A DNA stretch of 30,887 bases from DATGKK01 sp035294725 (GTDB lineage: Bacteria; Actinomycetota; Acidimicrobiia; Acidimicrobiales; Bog-793). Numbering within the stretch: the first letter of the stretch is position 1; each line of letters starts with the position of its first letter. The notes beneath the pieces are model-generated. The model was not told the origin of the DNA. It was given only the letters and a program-made list of their open reading frames with translations, and did not search any database. Where the stretch lies: the NCBI GenBank assembly GCA_035294725.1, contig DATGKK010000096.1:1-30887 (forward strand), written 5' to 3'. Of this stretch, positions 14,524 to 22,576 are shown piece by piece. Made by a program: the position numbers and the translations under genes.

Positions 14524-15980
14524 CCGCCCTTCACGAGGGCAAGCTGGCGGCTCGTCGGCTCGGCGCAGCAGAACCAGGACTCCGACAGGCGTGGCCGCGA
14601 GCCGGCCGGCAGCGGGTGGGAGAGCCGAGGCTCCGGCTCCGGGGGCTCCGGAGCAAGCGGGAGGCCGGCGGAGCGTGCGAGCTCCCAGAGCTCTTCGAAC
14701 AGCCGGGTCGAGGCGGTCGCAGCCTGCGAGCACTCCCCGCCGGCGCCCTCGACGGTCGCCGCCATCTCCTGCTGGAGCTCCTCGAGGGCCACCTCGGCGT
14801 GACGCCAGGCGGCCGAGCCGAACGAGGTCTCCGTGCCCGCCCTTCTCGCCCGATCGAGGGCCGCTCGCAGCACGGGGTCAGGCTCGTCGAGCAGGAGCGA
14901 GCCTCTCGGCAACAGGAGGCGGATCGTGTACTGGACGGCGTCTGTGCTCCCGACGAGGTCTGCCCGCGCGCTCAGCTCGAGGAGCGCGGCGAGGGACTCC
15001 CGCGTCGTCCATGGAGTGAAGGGCAGCCACGACGGGCGAAGCTCGATGCCGGCGGCGCGTGTCACCCGGACCGCCTCGATCTCGTCGGCTGCCGTATGCC
15101 CCTTGCGCAATAGGGCGAGCACGGCGTCGTCGGTCGACTCGAAGGCCGAGACGACGACCTCGAGGCCGAGAGCGCGCAGCTCGCCGAGGAGATCGGCATG
15201 GCGGAGGAGGTGCTCGACCTTGATCGTCGCGTCGAAGCTGAGCTCGCTGAAGCGCTCGTGGAGGGCGCGGGCGACGGCCACGGCGTGGCGGGGCCGGTTG
15301 AGGAAGTCGGGATCGGCAAAGCTCACGTGGCCGGCGCCGAGCTCGACCGCCTGGGCGACGTCGGCGAGGACGCTCTCGATCTGCACGAGGCGGGAGCGGC
15401 CCCGGTAGACGCTCGCGACGGGGCAGTGGCGGCAGCTGTGGTTGCAGCCGCGGGTGGTCTCGACGCTCGCGGTGAGGAGCGGCTCGCAGCCGGGGGAGAG
15501 GTAGGTGGCGTAGCGCTCGAGCGGGGGGAGGAGGCGGCGGTCCGGCAGCGCCGCCGCGGGCAGGCGGGCGGGGCCGAGCTCGACCACCGGTTCCGGCGAG
15601 CTCGTGGCGGCCGGCTCGTGATCGAGCCAGTCGAGCACGGCTGGAGCCGCCTCGCCGGCCACGAGCAGGTCCTGAGGGCCGAGGAGTGGATGGCCCTCGA
15701 GCACGGGCGCGTAGAGGCCAGCAAAACCGAGGCGGGGCCGGCCGGGGCTCGCCGCGGGCCGGAGGCTCCGTGCGAGCTCGAGAGCGAGCTCGGTCGCCGT
15801 GTGCATCGGCACCGAGAAGACCACGGCGTCGGCACCCTCGCTCCAGCTTGGCCGGGGAGGCTCGGCGGTGAGGTCCACAACGGTGACGTCATGCCCCGCA
15901 GCCAGCAACGGGACGGCGAGCGCGGCAAGGCCGGCCGGCTGGTGCCCGAGCTCGTAGGTGGCGACGAGAAGGACCTTCAC
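14520..15980 (-). CDS. CCAEP-tail radical SAM protein (cysteine form of the CUAEP/CCAEP family)
   Basis: The 486-residue protein has an N-terminal Rossmann-like domain resembling B12-binding domains (about 1-120) but without the DxHxxG cobalamin motif. A radical SAM barrel follows, with the cluster motif CNHSCRHC (Cys179, Cys183, Cys186). Later signatures are HVSFADPDFLNRP, FDATIKVEHLL and VVVSAFESTDDAVLALLRKGHT. The C-terminus carries ESWFCCAEP with Cys471-Cys472, both TGC codons. I know this tail from a family named CUAEP/CCAEP-tail radical SAM (seleno)protein, in which the first of the two Cys positions or its neighbour can be selenocysteine; the product is unknown. GTG 15980 overlaps the ATP-grasp stop by 4 nt and the gene's own stop overlaps the Cys-rich gene by 4 nt. 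Confidence 0.88.
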   Translation of the reverse strand: MKVLLVATYELGHQPAGLAALAVPLLAAGHDVTVVDLTAEPPRPSWSEGADAVVFSVPMHTATELALELARSLRPAASPGRPRLGFAGLYAPVLEGHPLLGPQDLLVAGEAAPAVLDWLDHEPAATSSPEPVVELGPARLPAAALPDRRLLPPLERYATYLSPGCEPLLTASVETTRGCNHSCRHCPVASVYRGRSRLVQIESVLADVAQAVELGAGHVSFADPDFLNRPRHAVAVARALHERFSELSFDATIKVEHLLRHADLLGELRALGLEVVVSAFESTDDAVLALLRKGHTAADEIEAVRVTRAAGIELRPSWLPFTPWTTRESLAALLELSARADLVGSTDAVQYTIRLLLPRGSLLLDEPDPVLRAALDRARRAGTETSFGSAAWRHAEVALEELQQEMAATVEGAGGECSQAATASTRLFEELWELARSAGLPLAPEPPEPEPRLSHPLPAGSRPRLSESWFCCAEPTSRQLALVKGG

Positions 15981-17245
15981 CTTGCCACCGTAGCCGCAGG
16001 GCCAGGCCCGACCCCGACCTCGACCTCGAGCAGCTCCTCGGCCCGGCGCAGGGCGTCCTCGACCTGCTCGGGCGTGTCGCTGGCGGCGAACACGAAGCCG
16101 AGGTACCGGTCCCCCTCGGGCAGGGCGCGGATCGTGCGGCCCACCGGGACCGTGAGCTCAACGCCCGTGACACCCGGCAGCGCTCGCACCTCGTCCAGGT
16201 GATGGACCCCTCGCAGCGTGCCGCTCGAGGGGATCGGGATCATGAGCACGCCGGCGGGGCCGGCGAGGCGCGCCGGCGGCCCGGGGAGCCCGAGCGCGCG
16301 GGCGAGGACGAGGTCCTCGAGCGTCGCCCCTCCCTCGAGGGCGAGCGCCTTCGAGCAGCGACCGCCGATGGTGCGGGCCGCGATCTCGATCACGGCCGGG
16401 CGGGGAGCGCTCGAGGCGACCCCGGAGATCCTCACCTCGGCATGGACTGGGCCGTCGCTCAGGCCCATGGCGCCGACCGCCTGCCGCACCGCCGCGTCCA
16501 CGCCCTCGAGGGCGGCGTCAGGGAGCCGGGAGGGGGCGACGTAGATCGTCTCCTCGAAGAAGGGGCCGTCGAGCGGGTCGGGCTTGTCGAACACGGCCAC
16601 GACGTCGAGCGAGCCGGCCGAACAGATGGCCTCGACGGCCACCTCCGGCCCGGCGACGAACTCCTCGACGAGCAGGGGCGACGACGGGGGCTCACCGGAG
16701 CTCTCGAGGATCGGGACGATGCGCGCGGCCGCTGCCGCGGCCTCGTCGGGCGAGTCCGCCCGGATCACGCCTCGGCTCCCCGAGAGCGAGCAGGGCTTCA
16801 CGACGACGGGGCAGCCGAGCTGCTCGGCCGCTCGGGCCGCTCCGGCGGGCTCGCCTGGCTCGACCACGCTGAAACGAGGCTGGGGCACTCCGGCTGCCTC
16901 GAAGCATCGCCGCATCGCCGCCTTGTCCCGGGTGAGGCGGACCGCAGCCGGGGCGCTGTGCCGCAGCCCGAGCCGCTCGCTCGCGAGCGCCGCTGCGAGG
17001 AGGCCCTCGTCGTCGACCGCCACGACGGCGTCGATCGGGAGCCTCGCCGCCCGCTCGACCACGAGGTCGCCGGCTCGTGCGGGGTCGTCGAGGGGGAGGT
17101 GGAGGAAGCGGTCGCCCATCTGCCCCGCGAGCGCCTGTGGCCGCTCGGAGGCCGTCACGACCTCGACGCCGAGCCGGCGGGCCGCCGCGAGGTACTCCTC
17201 GGCACGGTAGGTGCCGGTCGGCAGGATGAGCACTGCGGTCGGCAC
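15977..17245 (-). CDS. ATP-grasp ligase of unknown substrate
   Basis: ATP-dependent carboxylate-amine (or thiol) ligase type enzyme of 422 residues. The N-terminal Rossmann domain begins VLILPTGTYRAEEYLAAARRLG. The ATP-grasp part has RLTRDKAAMRRCFEAAGVPQP, the nucleotide lysine in CPVVVKPCSLSGSRGV (Lys150), LLVEEFVAGPEVAVEAIC, and the metal-binding IEIAARTIGGRC (Glu287, Arg291). The layout resembles PurK- or carnosine-synthase-like members that act on amino acids. GTG 17245 is chosen because the conserved strand starts immediately after it; there is no Shine-Dalgarno, and only a weak CATCAT box 6 nt upstream. It is the first gene of the unit with the radical SAM protein (GTGA overlap) and diverges from nfuA. 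Confidence 0.88.
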   Translation of the reverse strand: MPTAVLILPTGTYRAEEYLAAARRLGVEVVTASERPQALAGQMGDRFLHLPLDDPARAGDLVVERAARLPIDAVVAVDDEGLLAAALASERLGLRHSAPAAVRLTRDKAAMRRCFEAAGVPQPRFSVVEPGEPAGAARAAEQLGCPVVVKPCSLSGSRGVIRADSPDEAAAAAARIVPILESSGEPPSSPLLVEEFVAGPEVAVEAICSAGSLDVVAVFDKPDPLDGPFFEETIYVAPSRLPDAALEGVDAAVRQAVGAMGLSDGPVHAEVRISGVASSAPRPAVIEIAARTIGGRCSKALALEGGATLEDLVLARALGLPGPPARLAGPAGVLMIPIPSSGTLRGVHHLDEVRALPGVTGVELTVPVGRTIRALPEGDRYLGFVFAASDTPEQVEDALRRAEELLEVEVGVGPGPAATVAR

Positions 17246-17328
17246 GTGGACATGATGCCGTCGTTGCGGCGGGCGCCGATCGGTGCCGCCGATCCGCGGT
17301 CGGCGGAACGGCCCGATCGAGATGGGAT

Positions 17329-17334
17329 TAGCCT
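17329..17334 (+). promoter_or_regulatory. Putative -10 box of nfuA
   Basis: TAGCCT, exactly 7 nt before ATG 17342; leaderless geometry. Same hexamer as before menA. Confidence 0.52.
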
Positions 17335-17341
17335 CGCGCCC

Positions 17342-17971
17342 ATGGCCGACGATGTCCTCAGAGTGACCGACGAGGCTCGGGACATGGTGCTCTCGATCCG
17401 GGACCACGAAGAGGACCCCTCTTCGCTCGCCCTCTGGCTCGAGATCAATGGCGCCGCCAACGGCACCTACAGCTACGACATGTGGTTCCAGCAGGCCTCT
17501 GACGCCGGCCCGGGCGACGCCGTGCGCGAGGAGGGCGGGCTCACCGTCGTCGTCGCGGCCGGATCGGTCGACCGGATCCGCGGGGCGACCCTCGACGTCG
17601 GCAACAGCGGCGGGGAACGGGGCCTCGTGATGCTCAACCCCAACGCACCTCCGGCGCCCAAGCCCGCCGTCGACCTGCCCGAGTCCGACCTCTCGGACCC
17701 CGTGGCCCGGCGGATCCTCGAGGTGCTCGAGCAGGAGGTGAACCCCCAGATCGCCATGCACGGCGGCTTCGCCGACCTCGTCGCCTACGAGGCAGGGACG
17801 GCCTACGTCCGCATGCTCGGGGGCTGCCAGGGGTGCGGCCTTGCCGCCGTGACGCTCAGCCAGGGCATCACGGTGGCCATCAAAGACGCCGTGCCTGAGG
17901 TGACCGACGTGGTCGACGTCACCGACCACGCCTCTGGCACCAACCCGTACTACGAGGCGTCGAAGAAGTAG
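17342..17971 (+). CDS. nfuA: NfuA-type Fe-S cluster carrier
   Basis: Delivers [4Fe-4S] clusters to client enzymes. The 209-residue protein has an A-type (IscA/HesB-like) N-terminal domain at about 1-100 that lacks the three cluster Cys, as in other NfuA proteins, and a NifU C-terminal domain at about 120-195. The latter has NPQIAMHGGFADLVAYE and the cluster motif GGCQGCGLAAVTL (Cys162, Cys165). ATG 17342 is supported by the TAGCCT box 7 nt upstream. The gene stands alone, divergent from the ATP-grasp/radical SAM unit. Radical SAM enzymes need [4Fe-4S] clusters, so the adjacency may be meaningful, but nfuA is also a housekeeping gene. Confidence 0.9.
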   Translation: MADDVLRVTDEARDMVLSIRDHEEDPSSLALWLEINGAANGTYSYDMWFQQASDAGPGDAVREEGGLTVVVAAGSVDRIRGATLDVGNSGGERGLVMLNPNAPPAPKPAVDLPESDLSDPVARRILEVLEQEVNPQIAMHGGFADLVAYEAGTAYVRMLGGCQGCGLAAVTLSQGITVAIKDAVPEVTDVVDVTDHASGTNPYYEASKK

Positions 17972-17986
17972 CGCTCCCGCTGACCG

Positions 17987-18010
17987 GCCCGGGGCTCTCG
18001 GCTGCCGGGC
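17987..18010 (+). terminator. Possible terminator hairpin after nfuA
   Basis: GCCCGG (17987-17992) pairs with CCGGGC (18005-18010) across a 12-nt loop. No T-tract. It lies just before the aroC promoter. Confidence 0.3.
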
Positions 18011-18019
18011 GGCCCGAAC

Positions 18020-18025
18020 TACCGT
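18020..18025 (+). promoter_or_regulatory. Putative -10 box of the aroC operon
   Basis: TACCGT, exactly 7 nt before ATG 18033. It helps decide the start over the GTG at 18024, which overlaps the box. Confidence 0.52.
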
Positions 18026-18032
18026 GGTGGCG

Positions 18033-19235
18033 ATGCTGCGCTACCTGACGGCCGGCGAGTCGCACGGCAAGGCGCTCGTAGTGATCGTGGAAGGCCTCCC
18101 GGCCGGGCTCCCCGTGACCCGCGAGGCGGTCCAGGGCGAGCTCGCCCGCCGGCGGCTCGGGTACGGGCGCGGCCCCCGGATGCGCTTCGAGCAGGACGAG
18201 GTCACGCTGCTGGCCGGCGTCCGCCACGGGCGGACTCTCGGCTCCCCGGTCGCGATCGAGATCGCCAACACCGAGTGGCCGAAGTGGGAGAGGGAGATGT
18301 CGCCCGCCCCCGGCCTCCCGGCGAAGCCGCTCACCGCCCCGAGGCCCGGTCACGCCGACCTCGCCGGGATGGAGAAGTACGGCTTCGCGGACGCGAGGGA
18401 CGTCCTCGAGCGGGCCTCGGCGCGCGAGACGGCGGCGCGGGTAGCCGCCGGCAGCCTCGCGAAGGGGCTGCTCGCCGAGATCGGGGTCACCATCGTGAGC
18501 CACGTCGTCGCCATCGGCGGGGCACGCCTCGCCTCGCCGCTGCGGCCCGAGCCCGAGGACCTCGGGCGGATCGACGCCTCTCCCGTCCGCTGCGCCGACC
18601 CCGCGGCCGAGGCGGAGATGGTGGCCGAGATCAAGGCCGCGGCCAAGGTCGGGGACTCTCTCGGCGGCGTCGTCGAGGTGCTTGCCCACGGCGTGCCGGT
18701 CGGGCTCGGCAGCCACGTCCACTGGGACCGCAAGCTCGACGGGCTCCTCGCCCAGGCCGTGATGTCGATCCAGGCCGTGAAGGCGGTGGAGATCGGCGAG
18801 GGCGCCGCGGTGGCGGCGCTGCGCGGCTCGCAGGCCCACGACGCCATCTTCTGGGATGCCGAGGGAGACCGGTACCTCCGCCACACCGATCGCGCCGGGG
18901 GGATCGAGGGAGGCATCTCGACGGGGGGCCTCATCTGGCTCCGGGCGGCGATGAAGCCGCTCGCCACGCTCAACCGGCCCGTGCTCGCCACCGTCGACAC
19001 GGCGACCAAGGAGGCGACGCTCTCGTTCAAGGAGAGGACCGACGTGACGGCCGTCCCCGCGATGGGCGTCGTCGCCGAGACGATGACGGCGCTCGTGCTC
19101 GCCGCCGAGGCGATCCGGAAGTTCGGGGGCGACAGCCTCGCCGAGCTCGTGCGCAACCGGGACGCGTACCTGAAGGCCCTCCACGAGACACCCTCTGCCG
19201 CGGGCCGGATCGGGGCCTCCTCCTCCGGTGGGTGA
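18033..19235 (+). CDS. aroC: Chorismate synthase (AroC)
   Basis: Last shikimate-pathway enzyme; uses reduced FMN to turn 5-enolpyruvylshikimate-3-phosphate into chorismate, the precursor of aromatic amino acids, folate and menaquinone. The 400-residue protein starts MLRYLTAGESHGKALVVIVEG, the first family signature with its catalytic His. RMRFEQDEVTLLAGVRHGRT, RPGHADLAGMEKYG and, in the last third, GGIEGGISTGGLIWLRAAMK follow, as expected. ATG 18033 is chosen from the conserved N-terminus and the TACCGT box 7 nt upstream. The shikimate kinase gene starts 8 nt before its stop. First gene of aroC-aroK-aroB-aroQ. Confidence 0.97.
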   Translation: MLRYLTAGESHGKALVVIVEGLPAGLPVTREAVQGELARRRLGYGRGPRMRFEQDEVTLLAGVRHGRTLGSPVAIEIANTEWPKWEREMSPAPGLPAKPLTAPRPGHADLAGMEKYGFADARDVLERASARETAARVAAGSLAKGLLAEIGVTIVSHVVAIGGARLASPLRPEPEDLGRIDASPVRCADPAAEAEMVAEIKAAAKVGDSLGGVVEVLAHGVPVGLGSHVHWDRKLDGLLAQAVMSIQAVKAVEIGEGAAVAALRGSQAHDAIFWDAEGDRYLRHTDRAGGIEGGISTGGLIWLRAAMKPLATLNRPVLATVDTATKEATLSFKERTDVTAVPAMGVVAETMTALVLAAEAIRKFGGDSLAELVRNRDAYLKALHETPSAAGRIGASSSGG

Positions 19236-19770
19236 CCACGTCCTTCTCGTCGGGATGATGGGAGCCGGGAAGACGACGGTCGGGCGGTGCCTCGCCGGCC
19301 GGCTACGACGACCCTTCCACGACTCCGACGAGGAGATCCTTCGGCGCACCGGTTCGACGGTCCCCGAGATCTTCGCCAGCCGCGGCGAGGCGGCCTTCAG
19401 GGCCGAGGAGCGGGCCGTGCTGGCGGCGGCGCTCTCGTCCGGGGTCCCCTCCGTCGTCGCCGTCGCGGGCGGGGCCGTGCTCGACCCCGACTCCCGGCGG
19501 CGGATCGGGACCGCCGGAGCCGTGATCTGGCTCCGGGCCCGGCCCGCCACGCTCGCCGCCCGGCTCGGCTCCGGTGCGGGCCGGCCCCTTTTGGAGCACG
19601 ACCCGGCTGGGGCGCTCGCCCGGCTCGACGCCAGGCGCCGACCGGTCTACCGCTTCCTCGCCGGGGCGGTAGTGGACGTCGACGGTGTCCCGGCCGACCT
19701 CGTGCTCGACCGAACCTGGCGCGCGGCGCGCGCCGCGCTGGCGGGGGCGCGCCCGTGCGGGTCGCAGTGA
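19228..19770 (+). CDS. aroK: Shikimate kinase (AroK)
   Basis: Phosphorylates shikimate at the 3-hydroxyl with ATP. The 180-residue protein has the P-loop GMMGAGKTT at about residues 9-17, the shikimate-binding DSDEEILRR, RGEAAFRAEERAVL, GGAVLDPDSRR and the lid GRPLLEHDP. GTG 19228 is the only start that keeps the P-loop strand; it overlaps aroC by 8 nt. A GTG at 19232 overlaps the aroC stop but is out of frame. The stop overlaps the aroB start by 4 nt if GTG 19767 is used. The C-terminal ARAALAGARPCGSQ is beyond the usual kinase end and probably disordered. Confidence 0.95.
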   Translation: MGDHVLLVGMMGAGKTTVGRCLAGRLRRPFHDSDEEILRRTGSTVPEIFASRGEAAFRAEERAVLAAALSSGVPSVVAVAGGAVLDPDSRRRIGTAGAVIWLRARPATLAARLGSGAGRPLLEHDPAGALARLDARRRPVYRFLAGAVVDVDGVPADLVLDRTWRAARAALAGARPCGSQ

Positions 19771-20846
19771 CCGCCGGGCTCACGACCGTTCGCGTGCCGC
19801 TCGCCGAGCGGGCCTACGACGTCGTGGTCGGCCGCGGCGCCCTTGGCCGCCTGCCCTCGATGCTGCCGCCCGGGGCGCGCCGCGCCCTCGTCGTCACCCA
19901 GCCCGGGGTCGGGGTCGCCGTCGAGACCGGCCTCGAGCAGGTCGTCGTCGAGATCGGCGCCGGCGAGGCGGCGAAGACGATGCGCACCGTCGAGGCGCTC
20001 GGGCGGGCTATGGCGCAGGCCGGGATCACCCGCTCTGACGTCGTCGTGGCCGTCGGAGGCGGGCTCGTGACCGACGTTGCCGGCTTCGCCGCCGCCTGCT
20101 GGCACCGGGGCACCCCGGTGGTCCACGTGGCGACGACGCTCCTCGCACAGGTGGATGCGGCGATCGGGGGCAAGACGGGTGTCAACCTGCCCGAGGGCAA
20201 GAACCTGCTCGGCGCCTTCTGGCAGCCACTCGGCGTCATCTGCGACACCGCCACGCTCGACACGCTGCCGGCCCCTGAGTGGCGCTCGGGCTTCGGCGAG
20301 GTGGCGAAGTACGCCTTCATCGGAGCGGCCGGGCTCGCCTCGCTGCCCCTCGAGGAGCAGGTGGCCGCCTGCGTGGCGGTGAAGGCCCGGGTGGTGGCGG
20401 CCGACGAGCGGGACAGCGGCGCCCGGCTCGTGCTGAACTACGGCCACACCCTCGCCCACGCCCTCGAGGGGGTCGGCCTGGCGGCCGAGTCGGGCGACGT
20501 GGCCGCGTCCCGGCCGGCCACGCTCCGCCACGGCGAGGCGGTCGCGATCGGCCTCGTGTTCGCAGCCCGGCTCGCGGGCGCCCTCGGCCGCATCGGCCCC
20601 GAGCGGATCGCCGAGCACGAGGAGGTGGTCCGCTCCTACGGCCTGCCTGGATCGCTCCCGGCCGACGCGGACGGCGCGTTGATCATCGAGTTCATGCGCC
20701 GCGACAAAAAGGCCGCCGGCGACCTCACCTTCGTGCTCGACGGGCCGAACGGGGTCGAGCCGGTACGCGGCGTCCCGGTCGAGGTGGTCGAGAAGGTGCT
20801 GGCGGAGATGCCGCGCACGGCCGGGCACAGGGAGGGGGAGCCGTGA
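19767..20846 (+). CDS. aroB: 3-Dehydroquinate synthase (AroB)
   Basis: NAD- and zinc-dependent enzyme turning DAHP into 3-dehydroquinate. The 359-residue protein shows AVGGGLVTDVAGFAAACWHRG, TTLLAQVDAAIGGKTGVNLPEGKN and FGEVAKYAFIG, plus the zinc ligands in LNYGHTLAHALE and LRHGEAVAIGL and the Glu of GEVAKY. GTG 19767 overlaps the aroK stop as GTGA and gives the family's usual length; GTG 19755 would add four residues and is equally open. A strong purine-rich stretch near its 3' end (GGGAGGGGGAG) serves as the ribosome site of aroQ. Confidence 0.96.
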   Translation: MTAGLTTVRVPLAERAYDVVVGRGALGRLPSMLPPGARRALVVTQPGVGVAVETGLEQVVVEIGAGEAAKTMRTVEALGRAMAQAGITRSDVVVAVGGGLVTDVAGFAAACWHRGTPVVHVATTLLAQVDAAIGGKTGVNLPEGKNLLGAFWQPLGVICDTATLDTLPAPEWRSGFGEVAKYAFIGAAGLASLPLEEQVAACVAVKARVVAADERDSGARLVLNYGHTLAHALEGVGLAAESGDVAASRPATLRHGEAVAIGLVFAARLAGALGRIGPERIAEHEEVVRSYGLPGSLPADADGALIIEFMRRDKKAAGDLTFVLDGPNGVEPVRGVPVEVVEKVLAEMPRTAGHREGEP

Positions 20847-21346
20847 CGGCGGCGGGCGGCCCGGCCGACAGCTCGACCCCGTCGCCCGGCAGGGCGCCGC
20901 TGCTCGTCGTCCTCCTGTCGGGTCCCAACTTGCAGCTGTTCGGGGTGCGCGAGCCCGAGGTCTACGGCACCGAGACGCTCGAGGAGCGGGTCGACCGGGC
21001 CCGGGCCGCAGCCCTCCGCCACGGCTGGAGCCTCGAGCACGAGCAGTCCGACTCGGAGGCGGAGCTCGTGCGTGCCGTGCACGCCGCCCGGGAGAGGGCC
21101 GCAGCCCTCGTCGTGAACGGGGGGGCGCTCAGCCACTACGGCTGGTCCCTCCACGACGCCCTTGCAGCCTTCCCGGGCGTCGCCGTCGAGCTCCACGTCT
21201 CGAACCCGGCGGCGAGGGAGGCCTGGCGGGCGGTCTCGGTGCTCGCGCCGGTCGTGGACGGGGTCGTGGCGGGCTTCGGCGGCCTCGGCTACGAGCTCGC
21301 CGTAGAGGCGGCGATCCGCCTCGCCGCCTCGCGCCGGCCGGGCTGA
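20843..21346 (+). CDS. aroQ: 3-Dehydroquinate dehydratase, type II (AroQ)
   Basis: Dehydrates 3-dehydroquinate to dehydroshikimate. The 167-residue protein has the type II layout: an N-terminal loop SGPNLQLFGVREPEVYG with catalytic Arg and Tyr, SDSEAELVRAVHAAR, VVNGGALSHYGWSLHDAL with the catalytic His, and ELHVSNPAAREAWR. The family usually has Asn-Gly-Pro-Asn where this has Ser-Gly-Pro-Asn, and Thr-Ser where this has Tyr-Gly after the His; the catalytic residues themselves are kept. An N-terminal extension of about 20 residues rich in Ser and Pro precedes the first strand. GTG 20843 overlaps the aroB stop (GTGA) and has a strong GGGAGGGGGAG just upstream. Confidence 0.92.
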   Translation: MTAAGGPADSSTPSPGRAPLLVVLLSGPNLQLFGVREPEVYGTETLEERVDRARAAALRHGWSLEHEQSDSEAELVRAVHAARERAAALVVNGGALSHYGWSLHDALAAFPGVAVELHVSNPAAREAWRAVSVLAPVVDGVVAGFGGLGYELAVEAAIRLAASRRPG

Positions 21347-21432
21347 CTCCGCGGCACAGGCGGCGCGAGCCGTCGCCGCCGCGACCCCAGCGTGAGGCGG
21401 GCTCGGGAGGTGAGCGTGGCGGCGTCACCGCC

Positions 21433-21438
21433 TATCCT
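21433..21438 (+). promoter_or_regulatory. Putative -10 box of the pepQ-efp-nusB operon
   Basis: TATCCT, exactly 7 nt before ATG 21446; the best promoter-like hexamer in the window. A small hairpin (GGCGG-CGTCA-CCGCC) lies just upstream. Confidence 0.55.
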
Positions 21439-21445
21439 TCGGTGG

Positions 21446-22576
21446 ATGGCCCGCCATGACCGTTCGATGCTCCCGGCGATGGACGTCGCCTCTCGCTGCA
21501 AGCGGCTGCGTGAGCTGTTCGACGAGGCGGGCTGCGACGCCCTCCTCGTCACCTCGATCGACAACGTCCGGTACCTGACCGGTTTCACGGGCTCGACGGC
21601 GATGGTGCTCGTCACCGGGGCGGGAGCGCTCTTTCTCTCCGACGGGAGGTACGCCGAGCAGGCCCGGGAGCAGCTCGCCGAGGCGGGGGTCGACGCCGAG
21701 ATCCAGATCGGGAGAGCCCAAGAGCAGCTCGAGCTCCTCGACCGCGCGACCCGGGGGATCCGCCGTCTCGGGCTCGAGGCGGCGAGCGTCACCTGGTCCC
21801 TCGAGCGCCGGCTCAGCGAGCGGCTCGGCCAGCTCGCCAGCACCGGGGGCGAGATCGTGCCGACCGAGGGGCTCGTCGAGCGGCTCCGGTTGGTGAAGGA
21901 CGCCGGCGAGCTCGCCCGGATCGAGCTCGCCGCCGACCTCGCCGACGTCGCCCTCGCCCAGGTGCGCCAGCGCGTGGCCGAGTCGCCGACCGAGGCGGAG
22001 CTCGCTCTCGAGCTCGACGTCGAGATGCGCCGGCGCGGCGCGGACGACGTCTCGTTCGAGACGATCGTGGCGAGCGGCCCCAACGGGGCGAGGCCCCACG
22101 CCCGGCCGAGCTCCCGGCGGATCGAGGAGGGTGACGTGGTCGTGATCGACTTCGGCGCCCTCGTCGACGGCTACCACTCCGACATGACGAGGACGCTGTG
22201 CGCGGGCACGCCCGCCGACCCCCGGCTCGTCGACCTCCTCGACGCCGTGCTCGCCGCGCAGCGGGCCGGGGTCAGGGCGACCCGTGCCGGGGTGCCGGCC
22301 GCCGACGTGGACGCCGCCTGCCGGCGGTCGCTCGAGGAGGCCGGCTTCGGCTCGCTGTTCGCCCACGGCACCGGCCATGGCGTCGGCCTTCAGATCCACG
22401 AGGCACCGGCGCTCGCTCCCGGGTCCGCTGATATCCTCGTCGAGGGCGCCGTCGTGACGGTGGAGCCCGGCGCCTACCTGCCGGGTGCCGGCGGGGTCCG
22501 CATCGAGGACACCCTGGTCGTCACGGCCAACGGAGCCCGCGCCCTCACCAAGTCGACGAAGGACACGACGCCCTGA
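21446..22576 (+). CDS. pepQ: Xaa-Pro aminopeptidase/dipeptidase, M24 family (PepQ)
   Basis: Cytosolic metallopeptidase that cleaves the bond before proline. The 376-residue protein has a creatinase-like N-terminal domain (about 1-130, starting CKRLRELFDEAGCDALLVTS and YLTGFTGSTAM) and an M24 catalytic domain. The two-metal ligands are visible in order: Asp in VIDFGALVDGYHSDMTRT (two), His in HGTGHGVGLQIHEAP, Glu in VTVEPGAYLP and Glu in GGVRIEDTLVV. ATG 21446 is chosen over an upstream GTG at 21392 because TATCCT ends 7 nt before it. Its stop overlaps the efp start (TGATG). The position before efp is conserved in Actinobacteria. Confidence 0.94.
   Translation: MARHDRSMLPAMDVASRCKRLRELFDEAGCDALLVTSIDNVRYLTGFTGSTAMVLVTGAGALFLSDGRYAEQAREQLAEAGVDAEIQIGRAQEQLELLDRATRGIRRLGLEAASVTWSLERRLSERLGQLASTGGEIVPTEGLVERLRLVKDAGELARIELAADLADVALAQVRQRVAESPTEAELALELDVEMRRRGADDVSFETIVASGPNGARPHARPSSRRIEEGDVVVIDFGALVDGYHSDMTRTLCAGTPADPRLVDLLDAVLAAQRAGVRATRAGVPAADVDAACRRSLEEAGFGSLFAHGTGHGVGLQIHEAPALAPGSADILVEGAVVTVEPGAYLPGAGGVRIEDTLVVTANGARALTKSTKDTTP

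Noticed and set aside
14520..15980. Selenocysteine in the radical SAM protein.
   Set aside because: The tail codons are TGC TGC and the frame ends at a normal TGA after the tail; no SECIS-like element was needed or seen.
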